Source of the DNA: Spirodela intermedia
Lineage: Eukaryota > Streptophyta > Magnoliopsida > Alismatales > Araceae
Reading direction: 5' to 3'
Assembly (NCBI GenBank): GCA_902729315.2
Contig: LR746266.1
Span: 2,490,759-2,554,758 of the forward strand
DNA length: 64,000 bases
The translations under genes were made by a program, and so were the position numbers. The notes below the pieces were generated by a model. It had not been told where the DNA came from and did no database searches. It was given only the letters and a program-made list of their open reading frames with translations. Below are positions 44,023 to 55,833 of this stretch, piece by piece; within the stretch, counting starts at the first letter, position 1, and each line of letters begins with the position of its first letter.

Positions 44023-47000
44023 GCCTGAATGTTATCTTACGTGGGAGGAACCCCACCACCGGTATCCTTAGATCTGCATTCGTCCGTTCAGAGCTGGATC
44101 CGTTCACTCGTCCGCCAGTAGTGTGAAGGGCGTCCACATTGAACGAAACTTCTGAATGGTTCGCCCTGAATAGATCTAAGTTCTCTGGTTTTTATCCCTA
44201 AAATACTCCAGTAATGAAGGAAAAGGCTCCTCTTCAGCAGTTGCCATTTCTCTGAACATGAGAAACAATTAATATTTACTCCTGTAATTACTTCTGTATT
44301 ATAAAAAACTATAGATACAACATTTGAAATCCATGAAAGTCATGAAGTGCCTTTCGATGCGAAACATCCATTTGAGTAAAAGGGATACTCTGGCAGACAA
44401 AATTGTATTTGTAACTTGGATGGACAAGGCAGTATTAATCATAATAACGTTGGTTAACCCTAGAAATTAATTGATTCTAATTATTTAAGTAGATAATACG
44501 GAAACATCTCCCAACCAGTACCTTATGAACCTACACAGCAGTAAGTGTACCCTTATTTGCACAAGATAGACAGTCCTTTGAATGATGGGGTCTCATACGC
44601 ATGAAACAACCCTGTGTCGGTTAGTCATCTTGGCAAATAGTGGTAGCCACCCTAGGCCCCCCTTGGCCCTTGGCCCTTGGCCCTTGTCCCACTATGCATG
44701 AACGTACAACGACACATGAGACAGCAGAAACTAGTACAAGCAATGAGATTCTTCTCTAAGAACTTCTCTTCAATAAGCTGTCTTGGGGTGGCAACCTCTC
44801 TCTCTCTCTCTCTCTCCTACCCTATCTCCCCCCAAATCTAACTCTTCAGTAAGATATATTATATATGTTTGTTACCACAATCTTTTTTATAAAGTGGACA
44901 ATAAGAATAACGTCTCCAAAAATTAAGAGAAAAGCCTTTATTAGAATTTTCTCAATTTATTTTTTTCCCGAAAGGAACAACCTGATGCGATGACATTTTT
45001 GGTTAAAGAAAATGTTTCTTTAATTTTTATTTCCTTTATAACCCAAAATAATAATCAGTAAATTACAACAATGTGTAATATTTCTGGTATAATACCGGGG
45101 AAGGGGTAGATGGTTTGCTGTTTGTCCAAGCGTGAAGAGTCCATTTGCGCTGGCACCCATAGGGTGGTTTGTGGAGGGCATGGGCTGATAGTAACCAATT
45201 GGATTAGAAGTTGTCTCTGGCTAACATGGCCAGCAGCGATAGAAAGAGGGCAGCCTTTATCGGGAAGTGCTTTTCACTAACATCATTTGTTTCTTATTTC
45301 CCGATTTTCTTACTTTGATGCATATTTACTAGTGTAAAAAAGGGAGGATGTTTATTTTTTATTTGATTTAAAGCCTATCAACATTTGACCATGGATCAAG
45401 TAAGATATATTGAGGTACGTTATCAAGCATGTAAATGAAAATATAACAAAGAGCTACAATAATTTTGTTGGCAATCGCTTGCATCATTTTTATAGGATAC
45501 ACAAGGGATAAAGACATTAATTGATTCATGCCATTGTAGGTGTGGAAAACCATAGTCCGAAAGTAGTTCAACAGCTAGTTTTATGAGAACTAGAGTAGTA
45601 TAATAGTTATGACAACTATCTGGTGTTAGGTTTGTATCTGGCTGTAAATTTTGGGGAGATTAATGGAAACCATGGAGTGGCACTCTTTGAACAGTGGATT
45701 TAAGTGTGGGCTGAAGTACGCTAAATCTGTGCATTAATTGGTCTCGATTGCATTGTCTAGATCTGTATTTGTATACAGAAATGTAAGTTTGAAAATCTTA
45801 GGAGATCAATTTAATTTGATTAACTGTTATAATTTTATAAAAAGCTGTCTAATCTGACTCGTTGTTATTGTGTTGATTTTTATTTCCACTACATCTCTGA
45901 AAGCAATATTAGAATAAAGAACATTAAATGCACCCATTCGCTATCAGCCAATATGATATTAAAGTTGGAAAGCTTATTCTTGTAGATTATAGAGAATTGA
46001 CGTAGAAATGTCCATCCAGCAGATTACTCAATTTGGTATGTTCACTCCTCTAGACACTATCAGCCATCTTGGGTCCTTCATAATAAAAAAAAGGCCTTTA
46101 TAAATGAATTTTTCTTTTAGTTTCTCCCTAGCTTTTGATTAATGTATCCCACAATTAAACTGTACTATGATACTCCGCAAGTTTAGGATTGGCCTCTCAA
46201 AACTCGTGCTTCATTATGTTAAAGGAGGAAGCATCCTTTGATAGGACTTTCTAGGATAATGAAAGTGGTCATAGCAGCTTGATGATTAAGCCAATGTTCT
46301 CTTACTTGTCTTTAACTGAATAGTCTCTTCTCCGTTACACAGTTCACTCTAAACAATAATTTACACATTTTCTGAAAAGGGTACGCAACTTTACAGTTTT
46401 TTGAAAATGATGATCATTTGAAATAAGGATATCATGAAAATAGACTTCCTATACATACGGTTCAAATAGCTTTAGCATAATTGATTTCATGAAATTTAGA
46501 AGCCATATATAACTTTGCATCAGCCAGCAGCGGCCCCAGGCCGGTGCACCACATGTTTCCCGTTCAAAGGAATCTATAGATGAGAAAAAAATATGCATAT
46601 AAGTCATCATTCAGAGGCGGATCCTTTAACACCAGTGCACTGTCCAATGATTTCAACCTGGCAGCCATTATCCAGCACTACTTCCTGGCAGCCAATATTA
46701 CGGCGACTTCGCGTCTCACGGCGCCGCTAAGGAGACCAAAGGGTTTAACGGAAAAAGGGAATTTTTCTAACAGCCCTAAGGTAGATAGAGAATAGTTTTC
46801 TCGCTCAATGTATACCGGTTTTAATATAAGTTCGACAAACCAGGAGACAAAGTCTTAACTGGTCCACCTCCTCGGCTGCCTATCTATCCATGTGTGTTCA
46901 GGAAACGTCGGGTTCAAGCAGGGAAACTTACAACCAACTCTCAAAACCTTAAGACCGAAGTCTTCATTTAAAATTGGTCAGGATGTTACATCACCCCTGG

Positions 47001-47540
47001 ATTCCGGTTAGGAACAACCTGGTCGGCCGATATCTAAGGAGCAGTGTCGGCTTGGCCTTGCGAACAGGGTCTAAAAGTCGGCAGCTCTCCATGAGCGAAG
47101 GCAAGGGCTATGGGCAAGCCGTCGAAGGGACCGGGGGAGGGGTGCTTTTGAGAAGATGATTTCCACTGCGAGGGGCGGTTTAGTTGAACTCCAGGACAGA
47201 ATCGAACACTCTTCAAAGAAAAAGATCACTTGTGCAAGAAAATTTTAGTCGGGGGTATTCTCGGAATATAATGAGGAAAAAACAATAATCAGCCCAAAGT
47301 CTTATTAAATTTTATAAATGAAATTTTCATGAAAATGTTTATCCGTAAATCGGCGCACCAGTTGAAGTGGCCTCTCATATTCCACGCTGCCAATGAGAAA
47401 AGCAATGAACATAAGGAATCACCCGGACCAGCATTCAATCGTCCAAACTACCACGGATTCCGTCTATAACGTAAATACAATCATCTCAATATGTCCACTG
47501 TTAAATCCTCTCGACGTGTCCACAACTAGTTGGTACAGCC
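44023..47540. other. Interval between the two Bowman-Birk-like genes
   Basis: Mostly AT-rich, with GC-richer patches at 46530-46800 and 46960-47200. It contains a CCTTGGC heptamer repeated four times (44661-44688, last copy imperfect) and a CT run (44796-44816). No protein-coding gene was recognised. The 71- and 61-codon ORFs in the GC-rich patches have no known motif. Confidence 0.45.
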
Positions 47541-47550
47541 TGTACCCAAC

Positions 47551-47557
47551 TATAAAA
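47551..47557 (+). promoter_or_regulatory. TATA box of Bowman-Birk-like gene 2
   Basis: TATAAAA in the context CCCAACTATAAAACAGGGG lies 76 bases before the start codon. That leaves room for a transcription start about 30 bases downstream and a leader of about 45 bases. Confidence 0.6.
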
Positions 47558-47626
47558 CAGGGGACGAGGTGGTCTCTAGTGCAAGATATACAGAGATACT
47601 AGCGAGAGCATAGGGAGAAAGGGGAG

Positions 47627-48115
47627 ATGGAGGCGAAGAAGAGCCTGACGCCGTCTGCGCTGGTGCTGGCGCTGGCGCTGGTTGCATGCACGGCCTCATG
47701 GGCCATTCCGGCGGCCGCGCGGGATCCCTTCGGTGACCTCTCCGGCACAGGTGAGAGTCCACCGTTGCGTCGACTTCGTTGCCATTTTCCCGCCTGACTC
47801 TGGCTGGTCTCCCGCCCTGAAGGCACGGGGAGGCGGGCGTCCGGCGCGCTGGAGTGCTGCGACTTGTGCATCTGCGGGTTTACTTGGTGCACCTGCGGCG
47901 ACCGGACCGAGAACTACTGCAACCCCGGATGTAAGCGTTGCCAATCTGACTTTAGCAGCTGGCCGCCTTACATTTGTGCCGACACGCTACACTACTGCCC
48001 CGACCGTTGCGGCTACGTAGCGGCCGGCTCCGCCCAGGGGAACCGCGCGACGACGGCTTCGCTTAATGCTGGAAGCTCAGACGAAGAGAACTTGGGCGTG
48101 GGCTCAGCAGCCTGA
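47627..48115 (+). CDS. Secreted Bowman-Birk-type Cys-rich protein, two exons
   Basis: Exon 1 (47627-47750) and exon 2 (47823-48115) join across a 72-base GT...AG intron to give 138 residues. A hydrophobic signal peptide (ALVLALALVACTASWA, ending near residue 26) implies secretion or vacuolar delivery. Residues 52-103 hold 12 Cys in the order CC..C.C....C.C.......C...C..C...........C......C...C. This is the Bowman-Birk scaffold without the Cys pair that closes the second loop, a loss known from monocot inhibitors. The first loop, between Cys58 and Cys63, holds only GFTW instead of the usual seven-residue reactive loop, so protease inhibition is doubtful. A Gly/Ser/Ala-rich tail of about 35 residues ends the protein. 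Bowman-Birk proteins usually act in seed storage or wound defence. The role here is unknown. Confidence 0.8.
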
Positions 48116-49879
48116 ACGGTTCCCAAGCGTATTCATGGCGTTTTTCTTGATACATAATAACCCATCGATACCACTGCCCTGTATCCAGTTCGATGACGAG
48201 TCTATGTTTAACAAGAAAAAGTTTTTATCATCCTTTTAAATAAGATAGATGTGATCAAGGGTGTCTGATTCATATTGCACTAGGTTGAGATTCTTTTGCA
48301 TGTGGCTTGATTTCTTGTGAGTGTATGATGATTGCATGTCCGTGAACAACATGTGTCAAATCTAATATCATGACGGGGCTTGAGTTATGAGAGGAAGGCA
48401 GCCGTTCGTGGTAGGAGTCGTTTTTCTTGTAGACCGCTTGGGAGTCTGAGTGATCAAGCTCTTATCTGACAAATGAGATGACATTCGTTCCCTCTAGCTT
48501 TTCCATGTGTTGGGGTTTTATGTAAATCTTGTGTGCGCTGTTGTGTGTGATCTTCTCTTCCGTTTTCCTTCTCCGTTGTCGGTAGCTTATTGTCTCTCTC
48601 TCTCTCTCTCTCTCTCGCTCTCTCTCTCGCTCTCGCTCTACATTTTAGTTCGCAATTGTGCCTATTTACCACACTTTTTTAATCCCCGCATAAAACGGAT
48701 GGCCGTTGGGAAAGCTCGCATCCCCCATTCAGGAAACCTGAATCCAGGCTCTAGATCATTAGGAACAAATCCTTAATCCAGAAACCCACCCTTCCGACTG
48801 TTATCAAATATTAAATGCAACTGTCATGATTAATTGGGCTATGCTGATAAAATCTCCCCCCGGTATGCAACCCGGCTACATGATGAGTGGGCCTCATGTT
48901 TCGACACTTCCATGTTGATCTCTTCCCGGCCGTCTTATTCGTTAATAAATCGACTGTTCGTTCAGCTAGGAGCGAGAAAAGAATATTTTGAGGCACTAGA
49001 TCGGAAAGCCAGAAGAGCTATAGGCCACATCAGAAGCAGAGCAATAAGGCCCTTCCCTATCCGAAAGGCCTTCTCTCATATCCTCAGCCGATTTAGGAAA
49101 TATTCTCTCATCCACTATTGTAACAAGTAGTTCTAAAAGAGACTAGCATTTAGTGTATGAGAAACTGTTTTGTTACTAACTTAAATTCTTACCTAGTCAA
49201 AATAAAAGCTTCTTCTTGCACAACATCTTATAAGATCTAATCATAAGCATCTGAAAATAGATGAAGATAAAATGTAAAATCAGATTAGTCCCACACATGT
49301 CAGGTAGGTGACCCTATTTGACCAATAACTAGAGGATAAAATAACTCTAAAACTTAAACAATATCAGGTTGAACGAACAAGTAGTGTTGTGAAAAGTTTG
49401 AGGCATTTAATAGTAGCTTAAACAAGGTTGCACTAGACATTAAAAAAAGAGTCATAATTGATGAGCATGCACATTAGTATACGTAGATGGGCATGGGATG
49501 GAACAAGTGGAAGAAAAAGTGATAGGTAGAGTTGGGTGCACTGATTATACTTTATTTTTATATAATAATTATGGTAAAATTGAATTAATTGTCACCTGAA
49601 TCAATATAAAATAATAATTTTCAATGTTAAAACGCATTAATACTAGTTTGGAAATTATTTGATGAATTTGGAAAAAAGATTTTTCTTGAATGTTTTGGAG
49701 AATTTAAGAAGTGATTCTTCAATAATTTTTCAATAAGTTAGAAATTGTCAAATAATTGACCAAAATATATTGATTTATGGCCACATCAGTAGGGTATCAA
49801 GAGATTTATGAGTCATCTTAGCATAAGTCAACGAAGCAAGTGGTCAAAATTTTAAACCATGTCATCTATGTATATGTTA
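48116..49879. other. 3' flank and intergenic sequence
   Basis: No gene recognised. A 98-codon + strand ORF at 48834-49130 has a basic, protein-like composition (EYFEALDRKARRAIGH) but no known domain or context, so it is left uncalled. AT-rich sequence follows. Confidence 0.4.
48593..48639. repeat. CT microsatellite
   Basis: A run of about 23 CT units, interrupted by CG at three places. Confidence 0.9.
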
Positions 49880-51200
49880 GCATTCATATTCCGACCAAAC
49901 AATGAGATGAAACATGGAGAATTCCTTATTTCCGGGCAATTGTTGAGATTTCTGAGAACAATAATCCAAGAAAAACTCAAAGGAAGGTTGAGGAAGATGT
50001 TGTGATGGAGAACAGGCCATGAGTTAATCTTTTGATCATTCTTGGGTGAGTTCTCTCTGAGTGATAGTTGGGAAGGAACAGAGCAACGGTGGGTGTTTCT
50101 GAACTTGATTTTTATTTTGATTGTGCTTTATTTTCATTTTGGTTTATTATGTCTTCTAGGAGATAGACAAATGACAGGATTGAGGCCTTCATTCTATTTT
50201 TTTTTACCACTTTTTCAATTGATTTCGCATCAAATTTTGCTTCCACAATGATACTATGTTTTTAGGTGATAGATGAGCAATAGCGGGAGTTTATGAATTC
50301 AATTTCTATTTTGATGTTATTTTATTTTCGTTGTCTTATTCTGTCATCAGGGTGATAGCTAGGGACAGAACTGAGCCTTTCAATTCACATTTTTAGCATT
50401 TTTTCAATTTATTTTTTCATTCAATTGACATTCTGTGATGATATTTTGTTCCTAGGTGACAAACATAGAGAGTTCATGCATTGATTTTATTTTTTTAGTT
50501 GTTCTTCCTGCGTTTTTAATATTTTTGATGAAAATTAGCTTCATTAGGATCATTAGAACTCATTTAGTTTGAAATATTAGTTGAAATTTAAAAAGATTTG
50601 AATCAAAATCGTTTTCACATTTCCCCACTAGCAGATAATTTGTTTCTTATCCTTTTCAGTAATTTTTTTGTGATTTTAATTTTATTATAGAAAGTTAACT
50701 TTTTTGCAATCATTAGATACCATTTTGTTTTAAAGGATTACTAACTTTTTATAAGAATTTGACTCAAATCATTTTCCCATTTCGCCATCAGCAAGATGAC
50801 CCTATTGGGGATCATATTTTATCTTTCCTCCCCTATGTTTCCTTATCTAAGCTTTATTTATCTTTTTTTTCTTTATTTTTTGTGATTTCTTCCACCATTT
50901 TTGCCAGAAATTTTTGCAGCTCTTAAGTCATCAATTAATTCTAACCTAGGCACACATCAAAGCTTCATGATTTAAAACTCAGAAGTTGGTGACAACATCA
51001 TATGGCATCAAAGGAGGTCAAAATGCAGAGAAAATTATTATTAATTTTTTTTATGTTAGCAAAATGTTCAGAATAGAAAATAAATATTGAGAGTGACCAT
51101 CCTGAATTTAACAAAGTTTAATTTTAATTATTTTTTTAATTTTATTTATAAAGATTTAAAAATTGATCATTTTGACAACAACAATCAAAGTGATATTAAA
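49880..51200 (+). mobile_element. Probable LTR of a Ty3/gypsy-like element (F6)
   Basis: The 5' end was not found. The call rests on a primer-binding-site-like sequence directly downstream (51205-51224), on AT-rich, coding-free sequence, and on internal repeats typical of LTR regulatory regions (50061-50460, and a repeated AGAATTTGA/AGATTTGAATC...CCCATTTCGCC/CACATTTCCCC block at 50585-50640 and 50750-50800). The element is cut off at 51271 by an F2 copy. Confidence 0.4.
50061..50460. repeat. About 100-bp monomers in a two-step tandem repeat
   Basis: Monomers begin with GTGATAG/AGATAG/GTGAC at 50061, 50160, 50266, 50352 and 50456. Alternate monomers are most alike: the first and third share TGAA, TTTTTATTTTGAT and TTATTTTC, and the second and fourth share TTTTTCAATT and GATGATAT/AATGATACT. 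A 100-bp unit was therefore duplicated and the pair was then duplicated again. Confidence 0.55.
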
Positions 51201-51204
51201 TTCT

Positions 51205-51224
51205 TAGTGCCATTGTTGGAAATG
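51205..51224 (+). other. Degenerate primer-binding site
   Basis: TAGTGCCATTGTTGGAAATG closely resembles TTGGCACCATTGCTAGAAATG behind the F1 LTR at 9835, and more distantly the TGGCGCCGTTGCCGGGG type. Confidence 0.45.
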
Positions 51225-51270
51225 ATTGTGCTAAATACACAATTAATATTTTGTTTATTTATTTGATTAT

Positions 51271-52195
51271 TGATGTGCACTTGTCATTGTATTTAAATAC
51301 ACATTATCTAATAATATTTCTAGCTAAGACTTAATAAGATATCAATATAGATGTAGGTCTTACATCAAACACGAAGATATTGATTAGTTTGTCATGAAAA
51401 CTAATTTAGTTTATATATAGTGATTTTAATATTTTATTACTACTTAACAGAAATAATAAAATAGAAAGACAAAGTGAGAAGAATAAAGAAAGGGGAGAGA
51501 ATAAAAGAAGTACGAAAAGTGAGAGAGAAGAGAGAGCTCTCACAGAAGAGAAAGAAGAGATCTATTGTGAAAGAGAGAAAAAGAGAGAGGATGAGAGAAA
51601 CTCACATGAGATGGAGAGAAATAAATGTCTCATGAGAGAGAGGGAGAGGAAGAGAGGGAGATAGGTCAAGAGAGAGAGATAGAGAGAAAAAGAGGTCTCA
51701 CAAGAGAGGGAGAGAGAAAAATAAGACAATATTAAAGAAAGAGACAAATATGGTCAAAGCCATTTTTATAGTGACCATGATTGTCGGACTAATGTGCACT
51801 TGAAATTTATACACCTAACATGAGGTCAACCTTGAATGTCTCTACCTTATTTTAATAGTTGAATGATTATCAAGTAACCTTTAATCTTGTTGATTTCGTA
51901 TTCAAAAATAGAAAAATACTCATTATTCGTAGAATACCAAGAACATGAATACATGAAGATTTGACTATAAAAATTAATAGAAAATAAGTTATAAATAATC
52001 TTAGCTTAATCTCAAATGAGTTTTGGAGCATTCATAAAGTGAACAAATATCATTCATCTCAATTTGAATTAGTTTTACTCATTTCAATCAAAATATACAT
52101 GACACAAAATACTTTACTGTAAAATATAAATAAATATTGAAACTACGTAAATAGATAACAAAAGTAGAAAAAAAATATTATCCAAGCTTAGTCTG
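51271..52195 (+). mobile_element. F2 LTR fragment, plus strand, 3' part missing
   Basis: Starts TGATGTGCACTTGTCATTG and runs colinearly with 20515-21425, including the GAGA polypurine tract (51440-51770). It ends in CCAAGCTTAGTCT, where the next element (F1) begins. Only the first 40% of the LTR is present. Confidence 0.75.
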
Positions 52196-53546
52196 TGATA
52201 AGGCTTCATTATTATTAGTTAATAATTAACTAATAACATAATTTTATCCTTAACTCATGAGAAATAGACATATTTTTGTTAAATTAGAAAAAAATAGTTT
52301 TTTATTTATAAATTTAAATTTTTGACTAACTATATAATTTTATGTGAATTTATATAACTTTTATAATCCTATCTTTGAGATAAATGAAGAGTAATAACAA
52401 AAATAAAAATATTGGTCAGTCAACTAGGCTTGCAAGCAAGTTAGAAGCACAATTGGGTAGAGCCATGAGTAGGGGCTCGAGCGGGTAAGGATATAAGGGA
52501 CATATGTGCATCACTCCTCTTCCACATCATTAGTGGCTAGTTAGGAGTGTGACCAGAAGTTGTCATACACATGCGAGAAAGGGACATTGAATACCAAATC
52601 ATGTATTACTATATATCTACCCCAAAACTCAGTATATAATCAATGTGAGACTAAACCCATATACACAGCCTCTTTAGATGGTTTTAATGATTTTAATACC
52701 TAAAATACTTCTTGTTTATCAAAAGAAGATACCCTTATGATGTCACTTTATAAGGGTATTTGTATACTTATTTATTCTCTCTCATGCATGCAGATGATCG
52801 ATGAGGGTTGAATCTTATTAGAGCCACAACTCATATTTTTATCTAATTAAATCATAATTTTCTTAGCTATTTCAGATGAATGATTAAGTTGTTAGAATCT
52901 CTCAATTATTGATGAAACATTTGTCAACACGATTTGCTGAGTATCATTACTAAAATTGTTGAATAATTGTAGATAAAAAGATTGTAAAATCTATCAAGTA
53001 AATCATTTTTGATTGATCGACGAGCATACTAGATGTGATAAAGAGCCTCCTCTTGCTGTGTAGACCTAAGGATGAAGCTCCCTAAGATATGCCCCACCTC
53101 CATTCAACTCATCTACGTCGGGTGATAGCTGCTAGAGAGACATAAAGTTATCATTTTTCTACCCCACAAGGTGACAGCCATCGAAGATAATTTGGCAACC
53201 CACTTCATTGATTTCTAGACTTCACGAGAAGATCTAGATATTGTTCATGTTGTCTATGTCCAAGGAGAGTTGTTAAAGCCATGGACGTTGCACGATAAGA
53301 TTTCTAAACACAAAGAATTTTAGCAATCCCTATAGTGAAATTGAAACTCTATCTTTCCTACATTAAATTTAATTTTTACTTAATTTAGTGATACTAATGT
53401 GATTGCAAGTTTTGAAACTCTTTTTCATTAAATTATAATTTTTCTTACTTTTACAAGACTTAATTTGACCAATTAAATTATCGATAATTACTTACTTAAG
53501 GATCACTAAATAAAACTCTATTTCTGTTCAATTTGCATTCATCGGG
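52196..53546 (+). mobile_element. F1 LTR fragment, plus strand, 3' end missing
   Basis: Starts TGATAAGGCTTC and follows the F1 order: the diverged GC-rich block (52420-52580), TTTATAAG at 52747, the GTGATAGCTGCTAGAGAG block (53120), and ATTTGCATTCATCGGGTG near 53535. There it breaks off before the chloroplast-derived insert. The last 300 bases of the LTR are absent. Confidence 0.7.
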
Positions 53547-53587
53547 TGTTGAAGTGTTAATGTGGTGGGTCAGGAGGCTCAGTCCTT

Positions 53588-53997
53588 GTGGGTATCAGGT
53601 AACCATGTATGTAGGGGTATAATCGGTGATTTGACAGCAAAAGCAATAAGGAAGCCAAAATATAATAGTATTTCCAATGCTAGGGGATACGATTGATTAG
53701 TTCATGTTTCAAAATTTAATGTAGGTTCATTGGAGCCATATAAACCCATACCCAAAACCCCTATTAAAAGAAAAATGGAACCCCCTATAGTGTATAAAAT
53801 AAACTTTGTAGCTGAATACATACGTTTTTTTCCCCCTCACATGGATAAAAGTAAATAAACTGGAATCAATTCTAATTCCCACATCATAAAAAAAAGTAAA
53901 AGGTCTCGAGAAGAAAATAATTCTATTTGACCGCTATACATTGCTAACATTAGGAAATGAAACAGTCGAGAATCTCGAGTAACTAGCCAAGCCACTA
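53588..53997 (-). pseudogene. ndhD: Nuclear insert of chloroplast ndhD (fragment)
   Basis: On the minus strand 136 codons read as the middle of NAD(P)H-quinone oxidoreductase subunit 4, a membrane subunit of the plastid NDH complex. Recognisable stretches are [48 protein letters not shown] and [14 protein letters not shown]. Two in-frame TGA codons break it, one in place of the Trp after LLLSM and one after NFET. There is no start or end of the gene. The fragment lies between retrotransposon pieces, so it is a nuclear copy of plastid DNA, old enough to have mutated but still very similar over its length. Confidence 0.9.
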
Positions 53998-54030
53998 AAA
54001 TGAAACTCTATTTCCATCCAATTCGCATTC

Positions 54031-55706
54031 GTGAGTCAAAACACTTGGAAAAGGAATAGATGGTTGATACTTAGAGGGCAGAGGCTCTTTCTTTTCATTT
54101 TGGGCTTCTTCTTCTTCATTTCTCTCCAAAACCTTTTCCTTTATTTCCTCCTTTTCTAACTTCTTATAAGGATCAAGAAGTTCTTTGCCACTTCTTAACT
54201 TGGAAATGGCATGAGCTTTCCCTTCCTCATAAAAATCTGTCTCATCATACATCACGTCACAAGATTCATCATCACAATCAATAAAAGATACATTTATAGG
54301 ATTTGCAAGAGGTTGAGTTGGGAATTTACCTTTATGGGAGTTTATTTCAACTCTCTTACCTCTTCTTTGGTTTGGTTGCCCTCTCTTCAAGTTGCCAATC
54401 TCATTCATCATCTCTTTCTTCATTTCTTGCACAAAGCTCATCATCATGTTTTTTTGTTGTTCTATCATCTGCAAAATAAATTTATTTTGATTAGATTCAG
54501 AATTTTGAGCTGGTTGAGGAGGTTGAGGTTGATAGTGAGGTAGAGTTTGATATTGTTGTTGAGGTTGTGGAGGGTAATAATTTGTCCTCTACTGAAATGG
54601 AGACTTGGGGCCATAGTTGTAGCTTGAACTTGCTTGGTTTCCTTGCCCACTCCATTGCCCTTGGTTGTACCCCATAGCATTCACCTCTTCTTCTTATTTA
54701 CAAGCTCCATCTTCATGATCTCTGCTATGACAAAGAGAGTGAATCTTAGCTTTAATGAGAGGAGAGTTAGAATTAAGTACCTTGTTCAAAGCTGAAGTCA
54801 ATTCATCCAACTTCTTGTTTGTCTCCCTTAAGCTATGATTATTTTGATCTCTCCACTTCGTCCTCTCTTCCTGCAACATTTAGAATTCTGCCTTGCCTTT
54901 GGTTCATAGTTCTCCCATTTTGCCTTAGACCTGTATGCTGCATATTAGTTTCTAAAAATTTTCTCCATTAGAGCATAAGCTTCATCATCGTAAGTATGAT
55001 AAAAGGATCCTCCTACAGCCAAATCAACTCTACTCCTAAGAGCATCCGTTAGACCATCATAGAAAATCTGAGCTAGTTGAGAAAATTCAATTCTATGATG
55101 AGGACATTTCCTTATCAAAGTTTTGAATCTCTCCCAAACTTCACTAAATGATTCATCATACATTTGGCTGAAATTTTGAATTTCTCTTCTAGATGCATTT
55201 GTCTTTCCAAGAGGATAAAATTTCTGCAAAAATCTATTCTCAAGTTCAATCCACTCATCAAAAACAACTCCTAGACTTCTATACCATTCTTTAGCCTTTT
55301 CTTTCAAAGTAAAAGGGAAATACTTCATCTTTAAAATTTCGGTTGTAAGTCCAGGAATATTTTGAGCAGAACATCTGATATGAAACTCATCTAAAAAGTC
55401 AAGAGGGTCATCGTTAGATAAACCATAAGATGTCAGAAGAGAATTCATTAAAACATTGTCATATTTAAAGACTACTCCCTCTTGAAGATTGATGTTGAAA
55501 TTGATTTACTTCAAACTTCTAGCTGGGTTTGACTTTTCAAGCATTGTTTGCTTCCTGATTTGTTGAGGTGGGTTCCTATTTCTCTGATCTGCCATTTCTT
55601 CAATTGTAGTTTTGGTTATGTCCTCTGAAATGCTAGTAGATGAATCTACTTTCTTTGACCTAATGTTGACCATTAGTGGACAGAATGTTAAGAAAAACCT
55701 TGTCAA
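54031..55706 (-). pseudogene. Ty3/gypsy gag, broken, minus strand
   Basis: The frame at 55448-54945 holds a well-preserved retrotransposon gag domain: DPLDFLDEFHIRC, EILKMKYFPFTLKEKAKEWY, FLQKFYPLGKT, FSEVWERFKTLIRKCPHH and AYALMEKI. The upstream part (55706-55506) and downstream parts (54879-54694, 54680-54465, 54474-54031) are separated by stops or frameshifts. They include a Gln/Pro-rich linker, a Lys-rich stretch, and AISKLRSGKELLDPYKKLEK followed by PSIPFPSVLTHE. This order is typical of Athila-like gypsy gag proteins. The primer-binding site and 5' LTR are in place at 55814-57283. The element is cut at about 54031, and no protease, reverse transcriptase or integrase remains. Confidence 0.85.
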
Positions 55707-55813
55707 AAATAAAATACCTTTGGTGATCCTTCCTGATGTGTTTCTACACTCAAATAAGTGTTAAGATGATAAATAATAGTAATAAAATAAAAATTCACTA
55801 ATTAATAACACTA

Positions 55814-55833
55814 GCTCCCCAGCAACGACCCTA
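55814..55833 (-). other. Primer-binding site of the gag-bearing element
   Basis: The minus strand reads TAGGGTCGTTGCTGGGGAGC, close to the TGGCGCCGTTGCCGGGG type, directly after the LTR and about 110 bases before the first gag frame. Confidence 0.65.

Noticed and set aside
46760-46800. CCCTAAGGTAG resembling a conserved large-subunit rRNA segment
   Set aside because: The match stops after about 11 bases and the neighbouring sequence does not fit rRNA.
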